Positions 1 through 11,952 are shown, numbered from the stretch's first letter. The stretch is 64,000 bases of DNA from Haemonchus contortus (GCA_000469685.2 LS997562.1:24947681-25011680), one strand, 5' to 3'. Program-made: numbers and translations. The notes: generated by a model from the letters alone, not told the origin.

Positions 1-179
1 GTCAGGATCACTAGGGATCATTCTGAATCATTTTATTGAGTCATATAGCCTCCGAAAGTTGATGAGCAGAACACGCACGACTCCCGGTCTGCCTTTATTA
101 GTATTATACCTTGATCGCTACACCAGTACCCTTTCAAATTATCTCACTGATAATGTGAAGTAGAAGGGGAAGTGGAGAC

Positions 180-637
180 GGAACATTCACCCAATTCTGG
201 ATGGAAGCGGAAACTGCGCCGCGAAGTCATTGTGATTTAAACGACTCTGGCGCCTAACAATGGGGGCACAAATGTAAAGTGGGGTAGATAAGTAGCATCG
301 TCTGGCCCTACTTATTTATTTATTTATTTATGCACTCGGAAGTGCGCTTGTAACAGAAACTTCACCAGTTAGATAACATAAACATACTAATTGCAGAAGC
401 AAACATAGATGAAGGTAGAACAACGTAGCATAATGGAAGGCATGGTAGTATTCTAAGAATAAAGCAACAACAATTGACAACTAGACTACCTAGCTGGAGG
501 CACTCTTTAGAATTATTTGATACTTATCCAATCTATTAAAACCTGTACCCCAATGATAGGCGCCAGAGTCGTTTGAATCACCCCAAATTTCGCCGCTCGG
601 TTTGCCGAGTCCATCTAGAGCTGGGTGAATGTACCCA
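180..637. repeat. Foldback element, copy 1
   Basis: Two inverted arms of about 92 bp, at 180-272 and 548-637, face each other across about 275 bp. By eye the arms match at most positions; both contain ACGACTCTGGCGCCT or its reverse complement. The same arm family recurs at 5501-5742. The interior holds a short TTTA microsatellite near 314-331 and no convincing ORF. A weak minus-strand ORF over the right arm is best read as a by-product of the repeat. Confidence 0.6.
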
Positions 638-1040
638 TACCCATGTAAAGGTATTGAATATTGGTACATGTTTGTCCAGTGTGTTATGGAAACAGAACCT
701 GTACTGCTTTAGTAGTATACAGTAATTTTCACCGGGCCGTACTTGGCTATTGCTTTCAATGGGACCACAGCGCATTTCTTTTTGCAACTATCAGCAACGG
801 CGAGCACATAGTGATGCTTAGGAACGTTTCTTAGATAAGAAAATAGTTTTCGTTAAAAACAAGTCTCAGGAGGAAAGGAGCATGGGGAAGGAGAGTCGAG
901 TGAATATACAACTCCTACCCCACCAGCTTTTTGCACGAAGTATTAAGCTCACCCACCCTGGTACCCCTTCTCTCGTTTGAAGCGTATTTGAAGCGCGCAA
1001 GGCTTTCGCTTTTCGAATTATTTTACCTTCTGCGGGTATT
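638..1040. other. Non-coding stretch
   Basis: I see no ORF, RNA gene or repeat boundary that I can defend here. Confidence 0.4.
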
Positions 1041-1870
1041 TGAATGCAACACGGAACGCGTCATTGAGGATTGAAGATCTGCTCGAAGAAGCAAAGTGAA
1101 GAAGAGTAGGACTACCATGTAGAAAATAGAGAAATTAAGAAATGAGGCAGTAAGGCGGAGCGTTGAAGAGGATTCTCAGCTATAATTGGAACTTCGGACC
1201 CGCTGCCGCACCGGTACTGTATTCAAATGCTAGCGCGTGGTGAAATAATGCAAACTTCAATTCAAACCAGTTGTCGTGGCTTCCGCCCGACTTGTTAAAG
1301 GGTAACGCCTGACAGAGCGCGCGGGGGTATCGGTGCGCACAGCGTATCGGAGCCTGCGCGTCGGCTATACTCGACGCGTGCTCTGGACTAAAACCATCCG
1401 GCAGTGGATCTGCATTCGTCGTCGTATCCGGGCGCCACTGCCCGTCGTCCTGCCTTCGTACCCGCTCGAGGATGGAAGTATGAACCATGAAGGACTACCA
1501 GTTAATTCCATGTTTCATGATCTGATTACCGTTCCGCAGTTTCGCACCGATTCACTTGGCTGAGGGGTGTCCTAAATTCCGACCACAAGATTTGAAGGTG
1601 GACTGGTAAAGTAAAGTGGACTTCGCGCGCAGATACTTGAATGCAACTCAGACTGCGTCACTGAGCAGCGAGTGAGGTCTGCTTATAGAAGTAACAAAGT
1701 GATGACGAATAAGACGTGCTGAGTTTTGTTCTATGTAGAAAATGCAGGAATCAGGGAATAAGGCGGTGAGGCGGTGTGTTGAAGAAGACTCCTTACTAGG
1801 AACGTGCACGCTGCAGCACCCATGTTGTATTTGAATGTCCGCACGAGGCATAATAGAATAACTCAAACAA
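1041..1870. repeat. Direct repeat pair (1041-1250 and 1640-1870)
   Basis: Two diverged copies of a ~220-bp unit lie head to tail about 600 bp apart. Both begin near TTGAATGCAAC, share GTAGAAAA(T)..AAGGCGG in the middle, and end near a CAAAC. The left arm of the inverted repeat pair at 1272-1455 lies between them. No coding sense was found. Confidence 0.55.
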
Positions 1871-2832
1871 ATCCCTTGCGCGGTTGGAACGTGTCATCTC
1901 GAAGTCGCCATAGGATGCGCTGTGCGCGAAGAGCACGACGTGACACTGGTTTCATCGACGATATGAACTAAGCGCACAACCACCACCCACCACGTGTTCC
2001 TGCCCAGGGTTCCTTTTCTATGCATCATATACGTGGAGAGTAAGAATTCATGCATCCAATAGGTGTGTCTGAAATTTCTATCCTATGGAATTCTGCGTCC
2101 ATTGCATTTCATTACACCGTAAGGTCACTGTTCGAGCGCCCATACTGGATTTGCTCTTGTAAAGATAACTTGCTCTTAACACCCCGAAAAATTAGTGCAC
2201 GAGTTTAGTACGCAGCTATCTTGCTTTGTACCGTGCTTATTTCCGGCCGCAGCAACGCGTCGACATTGCGCGCGTTCTGCGCCTTCCTTCAGATATAGCC
2301 AAACCAGATATAACCTTCACGGCGTAGTCGTCTACGATATTAAACTACCAACACAATATTATACGCAATCCTTCATGGGTACGCTAATAAAAAGATTAAA
2401 AATACGTCAAAGGGAAGAAATGGTAAAAAGGAAATAGATCTTATTTCATATGTACATAAAAGGAAACATCAAAAACGTCAGCAATTACAAACTGTGATGA
2501 TAACCAGTGAACATGCGTATTAGGAGGCTCGAACCCAGTACGTTAAGTCTCACGGTGGGCGACGTGGCTTGGAACCGCTCGGCGCCTTTGGGCTTTCATG
2601 CCCATGTCGATCACTACGCCTCAAATCGGATTGCATCATGCTTCCGTCCTCGAACGGGCAGAGGCGCCCGGATACGACGACGAATGCAGACCCACTGCCG
2701 GATGGTTTTAGGCCAGAGCACGCGTCGAGTATAGCCGACGCGCAGGCGCCGATACGCTGTGCGCGCCGGGATCCCCGCGCGTCCTACCAGGCGTGGCCCT
2801 TCAATAAGTCGGGCGGAAGCCACGACAGCGAA
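1272..2832. mobile_element. Element bounded by ~185-bp inverted repeats
   Basis: The segment 1272-1455 and the reverse complement of 2645-2832 are nearly the same sequence, roughly 88-90 per cent by eye, sharing for example CTGCGCGTCGGCTATACTCG. The arms enclose about 1.2 kb without a recognisable transposase. This fits a non-autonomous DNA element with long terminal inverted repeats. I could not define a target-site duplication, so an inverted local duplication is an alternative. The ORFs in the arms share similar translations only because the arms are copies. Confidence 0.55.
2311..2372. repeat. 62-bp direct repeat, left copy (possible LTR remnant)
   Basis: This stretch contains CCTTCACGGCG and CCAACACAATATTATACGCA and matches 7471-7531 in the same orientation with few mismatches. 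The two copies bracket the 5-kb region holding minus-strand gag remnants, so they may be what is left of its long terminal repeats. Confidence 0.5.
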
Positions 2833-3713
2833 CAGAAGGGAGGTGCCAGCGGTAGCGGATCCAAGCCCGTTCCTACCTAATGCTGCTATGCACTTAAACA
2901 AACATACATGTTAGTTAACCGTCTTCTCCCTACGTGGCCTAACTACCTAACTGGGTCCGAGGCTGGCTTCTCTGATGACAGCGGGCCTTGGTCGTTTTCC
3001 CTACGCATACCTTACTCAAACTACGACAAAAAACACAATTGACAAAACACTGAGCTACGGCGGGGCTATGGAGATACGAAAGGAAAGGGGAGCTACGTGA
3101 CGGCGACTGAAATTCCTTGACTGCGTGACAGCGGCTCGACACGGTTGACGTAGACTACGGCGGCGTGGTTGACTGATGGCGACGACTTCACGGCGACGTT
3201 GACGAGAAGCACAGCTTCAGACCACTGGTGCTTTTATCCTACCGTGAGAGTTTTTCCTCACATCTGTGGGGTCATTTTGTGTTAGGGGGAGATTTTCTGA
3301 CTCGTCGATCACAAAAGAGCCCACGAGTTAGTCAGGAGGAGACAAAATTTCAACCCAGGCCGAGCAAAAGGAATAAGCGGTCTCCCGCCGCTCCCCAAGG
3401 GCGCTGCATTACGCGGCAGTACGCTTGCTATGCTAGAAGACACGATCTCGCCTACGTGAGTAACCGATCCTACCAGCTACGCGGAATATGCTGTAAATAA
3501 AATTATTAATGAAAAGAATGCGGGCCCTGCGGCCCAACACCTATGAAATTGCGCGCGGAATCACTTCACCCCTACGGGAGATAAACCAACAATAGCTACG
3601 CTAATCTTAACCGTCTATGCGATTCTATACTCCATCTGCGCGGTTATAATCAAAACAGAAGGAGAGTAGCAACTCCTGGTTGCTGCTCCCTCCCAACCCT
3701 GCGCTGTCTACGT

Positions 3714-4100
3714 TTACAATCTACACGATTCACTTACCTTCCTTTTCACTCTTCTTCCTCCTCGAGCTGCCTTTAGCTGCCTTTGACGGTGTTCGGACGC
3801 GAACTTCTCGTCTTCGGCTGCGACAGCACGGTCTACGCGGGCTACCCGGCGGGCCTTACGCATGCGCGAACTATATTGCCCAAACGATACATCACAGTAG
3901 GCATCCTGGTTCTCCCAACAGAGCGCTGTTTGGTGCTGGTTGCATTTGCACCTTTTACAAGTCATACGCTTGCTGTCGTCAAAACAATCTTCATCTAGTT
4001 GTCTACCCCCACACTGAACAGCGGCCATTACGCGCATGGATGTAACGCGGTCCGGCAAGGAGGGGAAGTTTTGGCACTGCGCCGAGAAGTGTTTCTGCAA
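3714..4100 (-). pseudogene. Retroelement gag fragment with CCHC zinc knuckle
   Basis: A 128-codon minus-strand open frame contains CKRCKCNQHQTALC, an exact CX2CX4HX4C knuckle of the retroviral/retrotransposon nucleocapsid type that binds RNA. It is followed by an acidic and basic C-terminal part without known motifs. It lies downstream, on the same strand, of the gag-like segments at 6.4-5.8 kb, separated by disrupted sequence. I see no surviving pol behind it. A chance knuckle is possible, but the same-strand gag context favours a genuine relic. Confidence 0.5.
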
Positions 4101-5500
4101 ACAGAAGAAACAGCGGGTTTTCTTTGTTGCGATGGATTCGTCTGGTCGCGTGCGATATTCCTTGCGGGGTGCGATATTCCTCGTGGGGTGCCTCAGTGAC
4201 CGTGTACGCTTTCGTGCAAAGAAGCCGATCGCTATAGCCCTTAATGGGGTAGAACGCCGAAGGCGATATGGCTCGTCTATAGGGGTGATGCTACGACCCT
4301 AAAGGCAACCGCAAATATGATGGAAAGGATGGTGTGATGATAGTAGCCGTGGTGCGCGTGAGCGTGCGTGCGCGCGGGACTCGTCCTCCTAGTTCGCGCC
4401 CCTTGATCTCTCACTCTAGCGTTCGCTTTTCGCGTTAAGGACATCGTACGTTGACTGTTAGCACAGCTGAGACGGCCTCATAAACGTGAATTACCTGAAA
4501 GGCGGATGATAAGGGCTACGTTGACGCGGGAGTACGCAAACTACGAGACAATATAAACTACGCAAGGATGCCATCTCAACAACACGAAGAAATGAAGCTA
4601 AATCGGTTGACCACGGGGGTGATAAGAACCAACGACAAGGTCTAATTGAGTAACGTTACAAAAACTACGATATGATTGAGGTTACGAATGAGATACGGCA
4701 TGATATTGATGAAAAAATTAGGTGCGTTCAAAAACGAAGCAAGTGTTTGCTTCAGAGCGGGATACACGTAGAAAAAGGGGTTGTTTGTCTACGCTGTCCA
4801 CAAGTGTATTCAGCTAAAAACTATGCAAAATGGATAAAAAGGAACTGCATGGAAGTTTGCCCGTGAAGGGCTCTATGGACATGGTAATAGTAAAGAAAAT
4901 AACTTGAAAGGACAATACTACAATTTACACGAGGCTATTTTAGCCGTTTCTACGCACCAGCTAAACAGCGTATAGAACAGATACACAGAAATCGACGCAA
5001 AAATACCTACGCTTACATTATTTTGATTATGACTTATGAAGCAAACTACCGTGCCAACTTTGATCAGGTAACATTAACAAAAACTATGGAAACCTGCAAA
5101 TGAAGTGCTAACTAAAGCAGAAATTTGTAAGCAGGAAGGAAAGCGGTGGGCTCGCCGGGACATATACGACAAGCTAAATTGGTGCACAGAACAAAAAGGA
5201 CTCACCGCTACGCAATTTCAACGCAGCGAGCAGGGTACGAAAACAAATGTCTACGAAGTTAAATAAAACGAACAACAAAGAATGAAAAAAGCAAAAAAGG
5301 ATAATGCTGCGCGTGAAAAAAAACATGCGGCAACAGATAGTGAAAACTGCACACTATCTCTACTAGTTGTAAAGAAAAGGGGGTATCTGATCAAATTGGG
5401 CGCGCGCCAAATCCTCCATCGTGTCCATATGAGCATATTTCGCAATCCATGGAGAATACCAGATATTCGAAACCAGGTATTACGCAAGACGGGAGGACGT

Positions 5501-5742
5501 GCGATTCGTGCGATTCCGGTGTGCGCGGCAAATTGCGCGGCGAAATTCGCGGTGTTTCAAACAACTCCTACGCCTATTATTCGAGCACAAACTTGAAGCA
5601 GAGTAGATCAGTAGGATCAGCTGACCATACCCAACTATTCTACTTCAGGTTTGTGCCCCAATAATAGGCGTCAGAGTCGTTCGAATTGCACCGAATATCG
5701 CCGCGCAATTTGCCGCGCGCACCCAGAATCGCACGAATCGCA
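5501..5742. repeat. Foldback element, copy 2, inside gag relic
   Basis: Arms at 5501-5597 and 5645-5742 are inverted copies of each other, for example GGCAAATTGCGCGGCGA on the left and its near reverse complement on the right, with only about 47 bp between. They are related to the arms at 180-637. The element interrupts the minus-strand gag relic, so it inserted after that element. Confidence 0.6.
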
Positions 5743-5839
5743 CCACACCCACGCAAGACGTGACCGATGTTACGAGCCACGGGGAGTTGCTGGAGTTGCC
5801 TGTGCAGAATAATTACACTCGTCAAGATCAAAATCCTGT

Positions 5840-6490
5840 AGTACTACCTGTGCTTCGCCTTGTAGCAAACTTTGCAAGTGTAAGAATTTATAGACTGACG
5901 GTGTATTTGTGTACAGCAAGCTCGGCAGCACACCAAAGTCTATTTAATTTGTTAATATCTCCTGTAAACGGTTCCAACGCAAGCTTGCCGAGTTGAACTA
6001 CGGGCTGCGCTGGTGGTGCTGAAAGGAGGGGTGCACTTGATGTTGAAGGGTGGAATAGCGTGCAATACGGATGGATCGCTGCGGTAGCACGAAGGGACGA
6101 GGAATATCATTCGCTGTAGATATAGTTGCCGAGGGTTCCCGTAGATCTTCTTGAGTTTGGGTACACTTTGTGGGTATCTGAAATTATAGCATGCTGATTA
6201 CTGTCTATGAGCGCATGAACTTCTTGTAGGCATGCGCTAAGAGATGTTACAATCGATTCAGCTGCTACGATGGTATCATCTACGCGAGAGTCGAGATCAT
6301 AAGATTCATACGCATCGCTGTCTGCGTCCTGTCCGTCGAAACATTTGACTAGATCCAAGAATGCTTGACGCCTTTCCATGAGCGTTTGTAATGATGTACA
6401 CACCTGGGCTAGATAACGCTGCACTGTAGCTCGATATGCCTCAAGATCTCGCAGTAAGCCAATAGCCTACGCATCTACTGGTTGGAATAG
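5840..6490 (-). pseudogene. Gag N-terminal and core remnant
   Basis: On the minus strand an open frame from 6424 to 6107 (upstream in-frame residues are cut off by one TAG near 6471) encodes a helical, acid-rich stretch with QRYLAQVCTSLQTLMERRQ. After a break, VQLGKLALEPFTGDIN and RLWCAAELAVHK follow, then a +/- shifted frame KFLHLQSLLQGEAQVVLQDF. This order and spacing is that of BEL/Pao gag proteins, which form the retroelement particle. At least one frameshift and two stops show it is dead. Confidence 0.5.
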
Positions 6491-7470
6491 AGATGCGGGG
6501 ATCTTACCCTTTGATGGCTTTGGTCACTTTGGCTTTACTGCACTGCCATTAGACAACTTGACAGCAGGCAGGAGGTAGTAACTGCCGCACCCAATCCAAA
6601 ACTGGTAAGGTTGAATATGTGTTGGTCCGTAAGGTATCTGTGGCCACCAGCTCCCTACGGCGGAGGCGGCGCTGGCTAGGCGGTAAACCGTGCATAAAAC
6701 GACGGGATGGTGCAACACGCAACAACCATGGTCAAAACGTGCAGGAACAACGTAAGAGACGATATAGTGCGAGGATGGTATTCTACGTCTTACAAGCGCA
6801 GCGGCACATGCCAATAACACCTACGTTCAATAGCGTATCATGGATCATGCCCGGAAGAAACGACGGGAGAACAACATGTCACATGTCCAGGAAGGTTCAA
6901 TAGTACGTTGACAAATGCACCTTCGCAACTAATCCCCGTCCGATCGGAGTTAACACAGACTTAGACGTATAACGGCTGTCCCCACGCCCGCTTGTGCCAC
7001 TCAAGGCAACGCGGGTATGAGTCTGGTCCCACATGGAGAGGAGCAGGGGAACCCTAAGCTGACGCGAGTGAATTGATACACGCGTTTTCGCCCGTAAGCG
7101 CAGTACGGCAACTATATGGTTAAGTGGGCAGCGGCGGCGAGCGCGAGTTAGGCTTGATCACTAAAGCCCAACGTAGGTTTCCCACACGTTGAACCCCAGT
7201 CCGATGCACCGCGTCGAGCCGGCGGAGACGCCTTGCTCCCTCCTACATTGGCATCGGTTCGCCGCTTAGGAGCGGAGTCACCGTCGGCGTGAATGCCTGA
7301 TAGTGATCTTACGCGGCGCTCGCCCCTGCCCTATTTGCCACGCAAGATGTTACATAGTTTGGCCCTTGCAGCCCCTATGCTGTTCCCACACTCCAACATC
7401 CTACGCGTGCCACGTCCTACAACACGGAATAGCCTACGCACAGCCCAACCTCAACAATCTAACCAGGTAA

Positions 7471-7531
7471 CCTTCACGGCGTGACTGTTTACGATATTAA
7501 GCTACCAACACAATATTATACGCACAGAATA
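7471..7531. repeat. 62-bp direct repeat, right copy
   Basis: Partner of 2311-2372, sharing CCAACACAATATTATACGCA. Sequence outside the repeat differs at the two sites. Confidence 0.5.
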
Positions 7532-7539
7532 GGGTTTTT

Positions 7540-8450
7540 CTATAAATAGCTTCGATTCTGAGGCTTTCTTTCTCTTCTCCGCGTTTTCACTCTCACACCC
7601 CCTCTCCCCTCCCATTCCCTTTTCTCAATTCTTCTCATGTGGCTACGTTTATCGAGCATTATTACCCCACTTCATTTTGTCAAATTCCTGGCTTTTCCTT
7701 AGGTCGTCGTTTTAGAGTAATCGTATTTTCAGGAAACATTTGTTCACACATGCTTTGTTGCGCTGCAGTTGTATCGGTGTTTTCATATTTCTGAACATAA
7801 ATGTTGAAAGTATTTGTGTGGATCTTCACAGTCTAACGGACACCTCAACCCCTTCTTCATTGTGACCAACTCTACCTATGGAAGAGGCCAGTCTAAGTAA
7901 TCAAGTTTGGAGGCTTAGAAAAGGAAACTGAGCACGACACCCAGTTTTGACGAAAGTACCGCCGTAAAATACAGTGATATGCAATGAAGCTAGAATGGTC
8001 ACGGTCTGATTCTTTCGTTCTACGACACTACTATATTTCGAATACACATCCAATTCAGACTCCACTAACAAAGTCACCACGAACTCACTCTAGGTGCGAA
8101 ACAAGTATCAGTACGAGAGCCGTTTGTTCGCTCTTCTGTTGAATTTTTCGTAGCATCTTAATGATACTCTACTGTGACATTGTTGCATTGCACCTATCAA
8201 GATTTTCAGGCCAACTTTTTAATCTCTCTGCAGGAGACGCAGAAAATCTGGCAAAACGGAGAACGGGCACCATGTGTTGTCCGTTTTTACGCAATTGGTT
8301 TTAATGCAGCAGCGTCATCCACCCTATGAAAACATACATATGCATGAGAACGTTGTCGTGCCTGCTCAACAGTCATTGAAAGAGATCTGTTGCAACTATA
8401 CAATCAGTCATGTATCAATAACTGTGTGTGTATGACGAACAGACAGTGAA
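7540..8450. other. Non-coding stretch
   Basis: AT-rich intergenic sequence; I see no ORF, RNA gene or repeat border. Confidence 0.5.
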
Positions 8451-8455
8451 CAGAC

Positions 8456-9935
8456 TTAGCAAATTCTCTTAGGACTTTTTCTTTCAATCAAACGAACAAA
8501 AACAGCACTGCGAGCCATCATTTCTTTCAAGCCTACTCCCGTAATATCTGTAGATTCTCTCAGACGTTTCTCTTCTAAACCGTCTCGACCGTCAGCAATT
8601 GTTCTGCCTGCTCGGTCTTTGGTGTTATAAGCACGATATCGTCTGCTAAGCGTCGTCGACATTCGTCTTGCCTAAGATTGTGGGTAGGAAGATAGACGTG
8701 GCTGTCGAAGAGATTCGAGTAGAAGTCGTAGATGACCTTTTTAATTGCCCTCCGAGATGCAGTAACTGTTCCGTCAGGACGACGAAAGGAAGTCATCTTG
8801 GTTCTATAGTGGGCGAAGTTCCGTCGCGCTTTGCGAATATGCTTTCCGGCTTTGGGGCTTCGTACATAACTGCTTCTCTTCTCTCTTTCAGATTTTCCTT
8901 TATTGCTTCTCTGCGTAGCTTCGCAAATTTGGACGTTTGTTGAGGATTGCCTGTAGCTCGCGCGATTCCACGGTGGCGTATCAGCTCGAGAATCTTCGAA
9001 GAGTCGTCTCTTGGCTTTCCCACCACTATCGTGAAGATGTTCGACGTGCCGGTTGTACTATTCATCGATGTCCATTGTTGATAACAAAATCTTCCCATTC
9101 ACTCGCAAGGGAAGCAAAGTGGTCCCAATTGATGGAAGTCTTGGGGCTTCGTTTCCGAAACTTCATAACTCTCTCCCCTCTCTGTACTGAAAAGCAGAAT
9201 CTGGCACGGAGGAGACGATTGTCCGATTCCATGTAGAACTTCGGAACAACAGCGACGTCGGTCAGGCAAAATCTCCGATTGAAGTTGATGTGGTCTATTT
9301 CATTATGGAACTGTCCACCAGGTGACTCCCATGTACACCGCAAAAGAGAGGGCTTCTGGACCTGCGAGTTGCCGTGGATGGTGTGGGTCGATATGATAAA
9401 CTCTGACAGCCTTTCCGGATTCAACCCAGCCCTACGATGCAAGCCCCTCCCGAGCTTCTACGCAGCGCTGCCGTATAGGAGGCTCCCTCAGGTTCAGGGG
9501 GAGTGAGCCCCATTTATAGAGACGTGTAGCTTGCCAGGCTCTGACGTGTGGGCTGGGTTGACTGCGTGGCCTGCCAGGTTGTCTCGAAGTGGACGAGGGG
9601 ATTTGTTTCTGGGGGCGGCTCCGAATCGCTTTCCAAAACTTCCTAGTCACTTGAATGCAAGCTTTTGGCTGAGTCAATGGGCAAGATAGAGATTGCACTC
9701 ACACTCTCCTCACACGTTACGTGGATTAGCCTGCGAGAAACAGAAGTTTTATCGACCAGCACAGCAGAATCAGGGAGTCCATCCCCTGAATCTACCTGCG
9801 TCTCTGGGCAAGTACTGGCGGCTTTTGGTGGGCTATTAACTCCCCCATGCGCCACCGGGAGACGCCCTACGTAGCCTCGTCGCTAACCGGCTGGGATCCC
9901 TCAGTGAGAGAGAACCCTCAGTGAAGGAGATCCGT
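8456..9935 (-). mobile_element. RTE-type non-LTR retrotransposon, internally deleted
   Basis: On the minus strand, frames from 9442 downward read the C-terminal part of an apurinic-type endonuclease (NEIDHINFNRRFCLTDVAVV), then the linker and start of the reverse transcriptase (VIYDFYSNLFDSHVYLP), and then jump straight to the catalytic box LADDIVLITP near 8640. Most of the fingers and palm of the reverse transcriptase is therefore missing. The region 9930-9450 looks like the element's 5' portion, with the first part of the endonuclease absent. Several frameshifts separate the pieces. RTE elements of this kind are common in hookworms; this copy cannot move on its own. Confidence 0.75.
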
Positions 9936-9939
9936 GGGA

Positions 9940-11500
9940 AGTACAGTATAGCATTACAATTGTAGGATGTTAATTGCAGGATGTTGAGGAAGTGTAGGAA
10001 TCACTGAAACGTATTTGCAATTACGTTCCCGATTGGATGTTCAGCGTGTTTATTAGGAATAACATACTTATCACGTTGATGTAATCCTGTGGTGCTATGC
10101 GCGGGCAACCCTTGCAGTCTCATTATACCGACGGTTCGAAGGCATCGCGTACGTAATGTTGCCCGATTTCTCATACACATTTTGTTTTGTGGTACAGCGC
10201 GAATGTTGGATACTCGAAAGGTACACATTTCCTTCTCACTGAAACTATATATTATGAACTTCGTTCATTGATATTGAGTGAGTAACAAATGATATCTCTA
10301 GTTCGGATATGGTCAGAAATGACGTACTGGAATTAGGCCTAAGCACTGCACAATCTCGAACGACACATGCACTGCGCAAACTACCGTATACTGCTTTATT
10401 TGCATGATATTTTGCATCTGTGTCAACAAAAGGATCTAAAAGTGCACTCAAGCAGGATACAGGATCCAGGAACGAGTGATGACGTGATGACGTCCGACGC
10501 AAAAACCTCGAACTTCAACTTGAATGGCACCAATTCCATAGTTCACACATATCTTTCTGAGCTAATCTTTCATATTCTGTGTCTTTCGAAAAATCACCAC
10601 AGTCGTGGGAGAGTTCACTTTTTGCAGGCAGTGTTAACACAGCTGCTCAGCTCCCATCCTTACCTTACAATTAGTATCAGTACTATACATATTAGAATCA
10701 GTGTGCATGCGTCGGATCAGAACGCATGCATTTCTCGATCAACTTTCTCCCAATAGGAGGGCCCGCAGAACCTGAAAACGTTTAGATTTTTGATAGTACA
10801 CATGAAATTCTATTCGAGTCAGACTTATGCTTCCAGTCCAGACTTCTCGAGTTGCTATTCCCCTTAGTGATAGCCTGGGAGGACGAAAAACTTTTTATGA
10901 TGAAATGTGTTATATTTCTTAGAATAACTCTTCTACAGTGAGCAGCAGATGCTGCCGTTTCAAGTTGAAGAATGTCCACGAACACAGCCTGTACCGCTCA
11001 CCTCAAGATCACACGACAGTATCTCACCCACCCGATGCTCCCGCTCTCCCTATTCTTGGTTAGGAAATCTATCCCGTGGTGAAGTGCCATTCCTATGCTT
11101 TAATACAGGACGGCAGAGTGCTCCATACTTTTCCGCCTTCTTGCGTCCAAAGAGCAGAGCACACTGTAGTGGTCCTTTCAACTATATTTCCTTCCTGATC
11201 CGATACTTGTCGCCCTTAGTACAAGGCAGTCATAGACCACCAAAATAACTTCATTAGGAACATGTATGACATATTGCAACTTGTTATGCTATATACAACC
11301 CGCAAAATACGATGAGACACTCAATCGGAATCAATCACAACGGCGAAATGGAAACGATTAGGTGAAAACAAAAACCAGTAACTGGTAGGCACGCACATAT
11401 TTAGCCCCAAATCGCCGTCGTCACCAAATCCCACTCGAGTAATACAGCAGTTATGCAACGATCATGTAAATAACAAACTGTAATAAAAACGAGAGAAAAC
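9940..11500. other. Intergenic stretch without recognised gene
   Basis: An open frame of 129 codons on the plus strand at 10367-10756 has no motif, signal or splice context that I recognise and is probably chance. No repeat or RNA gene is evident. Confidence 0.4.
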
Positions 11501-11526
11501 TCTTCCGAAAGGCCGGCGGCAGACCC

Positions 11527-11913
11527 TCAAATGAATGCGTAGCTCATATGGAAGTTTGCAGGTGCTGGCATTTCTCTATAGGGCTGCTCGCAGTATTCGT
11601 TCACTTGTATAGCGTCGTTCGGGTGGAACCAGTGCAATCCATCCTGGTCCCAGATCAGTTCGTGGTCTTCGGTCTTGATGGCGAATTTGATCAGAGGATA
11701 AAGTGAAGCGAGCAGTAACAGTTGCAGAATAATGAAGCCGGTAATGACTACTGTAGACGGGAATAGATACAGTATGACGGCTGAAGCTGTTACAAAACAG
11801 ATGTAGACCGAATAAACGAATCGCCGAGCAGTCGTTCCCGAAACTACGCGGATCGCATCCGATTCGACGTAGTCTTGTAACTTCTTCTCCTGGAGCGATG
11901 TGGCAATGGTCAT
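11527..11913 (-). CDS. Intronless two-pass membrane protein, 128 aa, unrecognised
   Basis: An uninterrupted minus-strand frame from ATG at 11913 to a TGA at 11527. Two hydrophobic spans are clear: about residues 32-51 (VYSVYICFVTASAVILYLF) and about 55-75 (VVITGFIILQLLLLASLY). Before them is a polar head with two basic residues (ARR), after them an acidic, aromatic tail with WDQDGLHWF and no N-terminal signal peptide. A TATA box lies 40-48 bp upstream of the ATG, which would give a very short leader and supports this start. There is no intron, unusual beside the multi-exon neighbours; a retrocopy is possible but no poly-A tail is visible. I do not recognise the family and give no function. 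A longer overlapping frame on the same strand (12079-11576) is a shadow. Confidence 0.6.
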   Translation of the reverse strand: MTIATSLQEKKLQDYVESDAIRVVSGTTARRFVYSVYICFVTASAVILYLFPSTVVITGFIILQLLLLASLYPLIKFAIKTEDHELIWDQDGLHWFHPNDAIQVNEYCEQPYREMPAPANFHMSYAFI

Positions 11914-11952
11914 TGGTGCTAAGCGATAGTGAACGCGACAGTGGCACTGGCC

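Larger units (their letters stand above)
2900..7500 (-). mobile_element. Decayed minus-strand retroelement, gag remnants only
   Basis: Minus-strand reading frames in this block resemble a BEL/Pao-type gag in order: a helical N-terminal part at 6424-6107, a segment with EPFTGDINKLNRLWCAAELA near 5990-5890, a frame-shifted continuation KFLHLQSLLQGEAQ near 5885-5840, and a CCHC zinc knuckle near 3970. Stop codons and shifts break the frame and no protease, reverse transcriptase or integrase can be read. The block is bounded by a 62-bp direct repeat at 2311 and 7471 and is invaded by a foldback element at 5501-5742. It is also the exact region of CTACG excess. The gag assignment rests on remembered family motifs; the limits are approximate. 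Confidence 0.5.
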
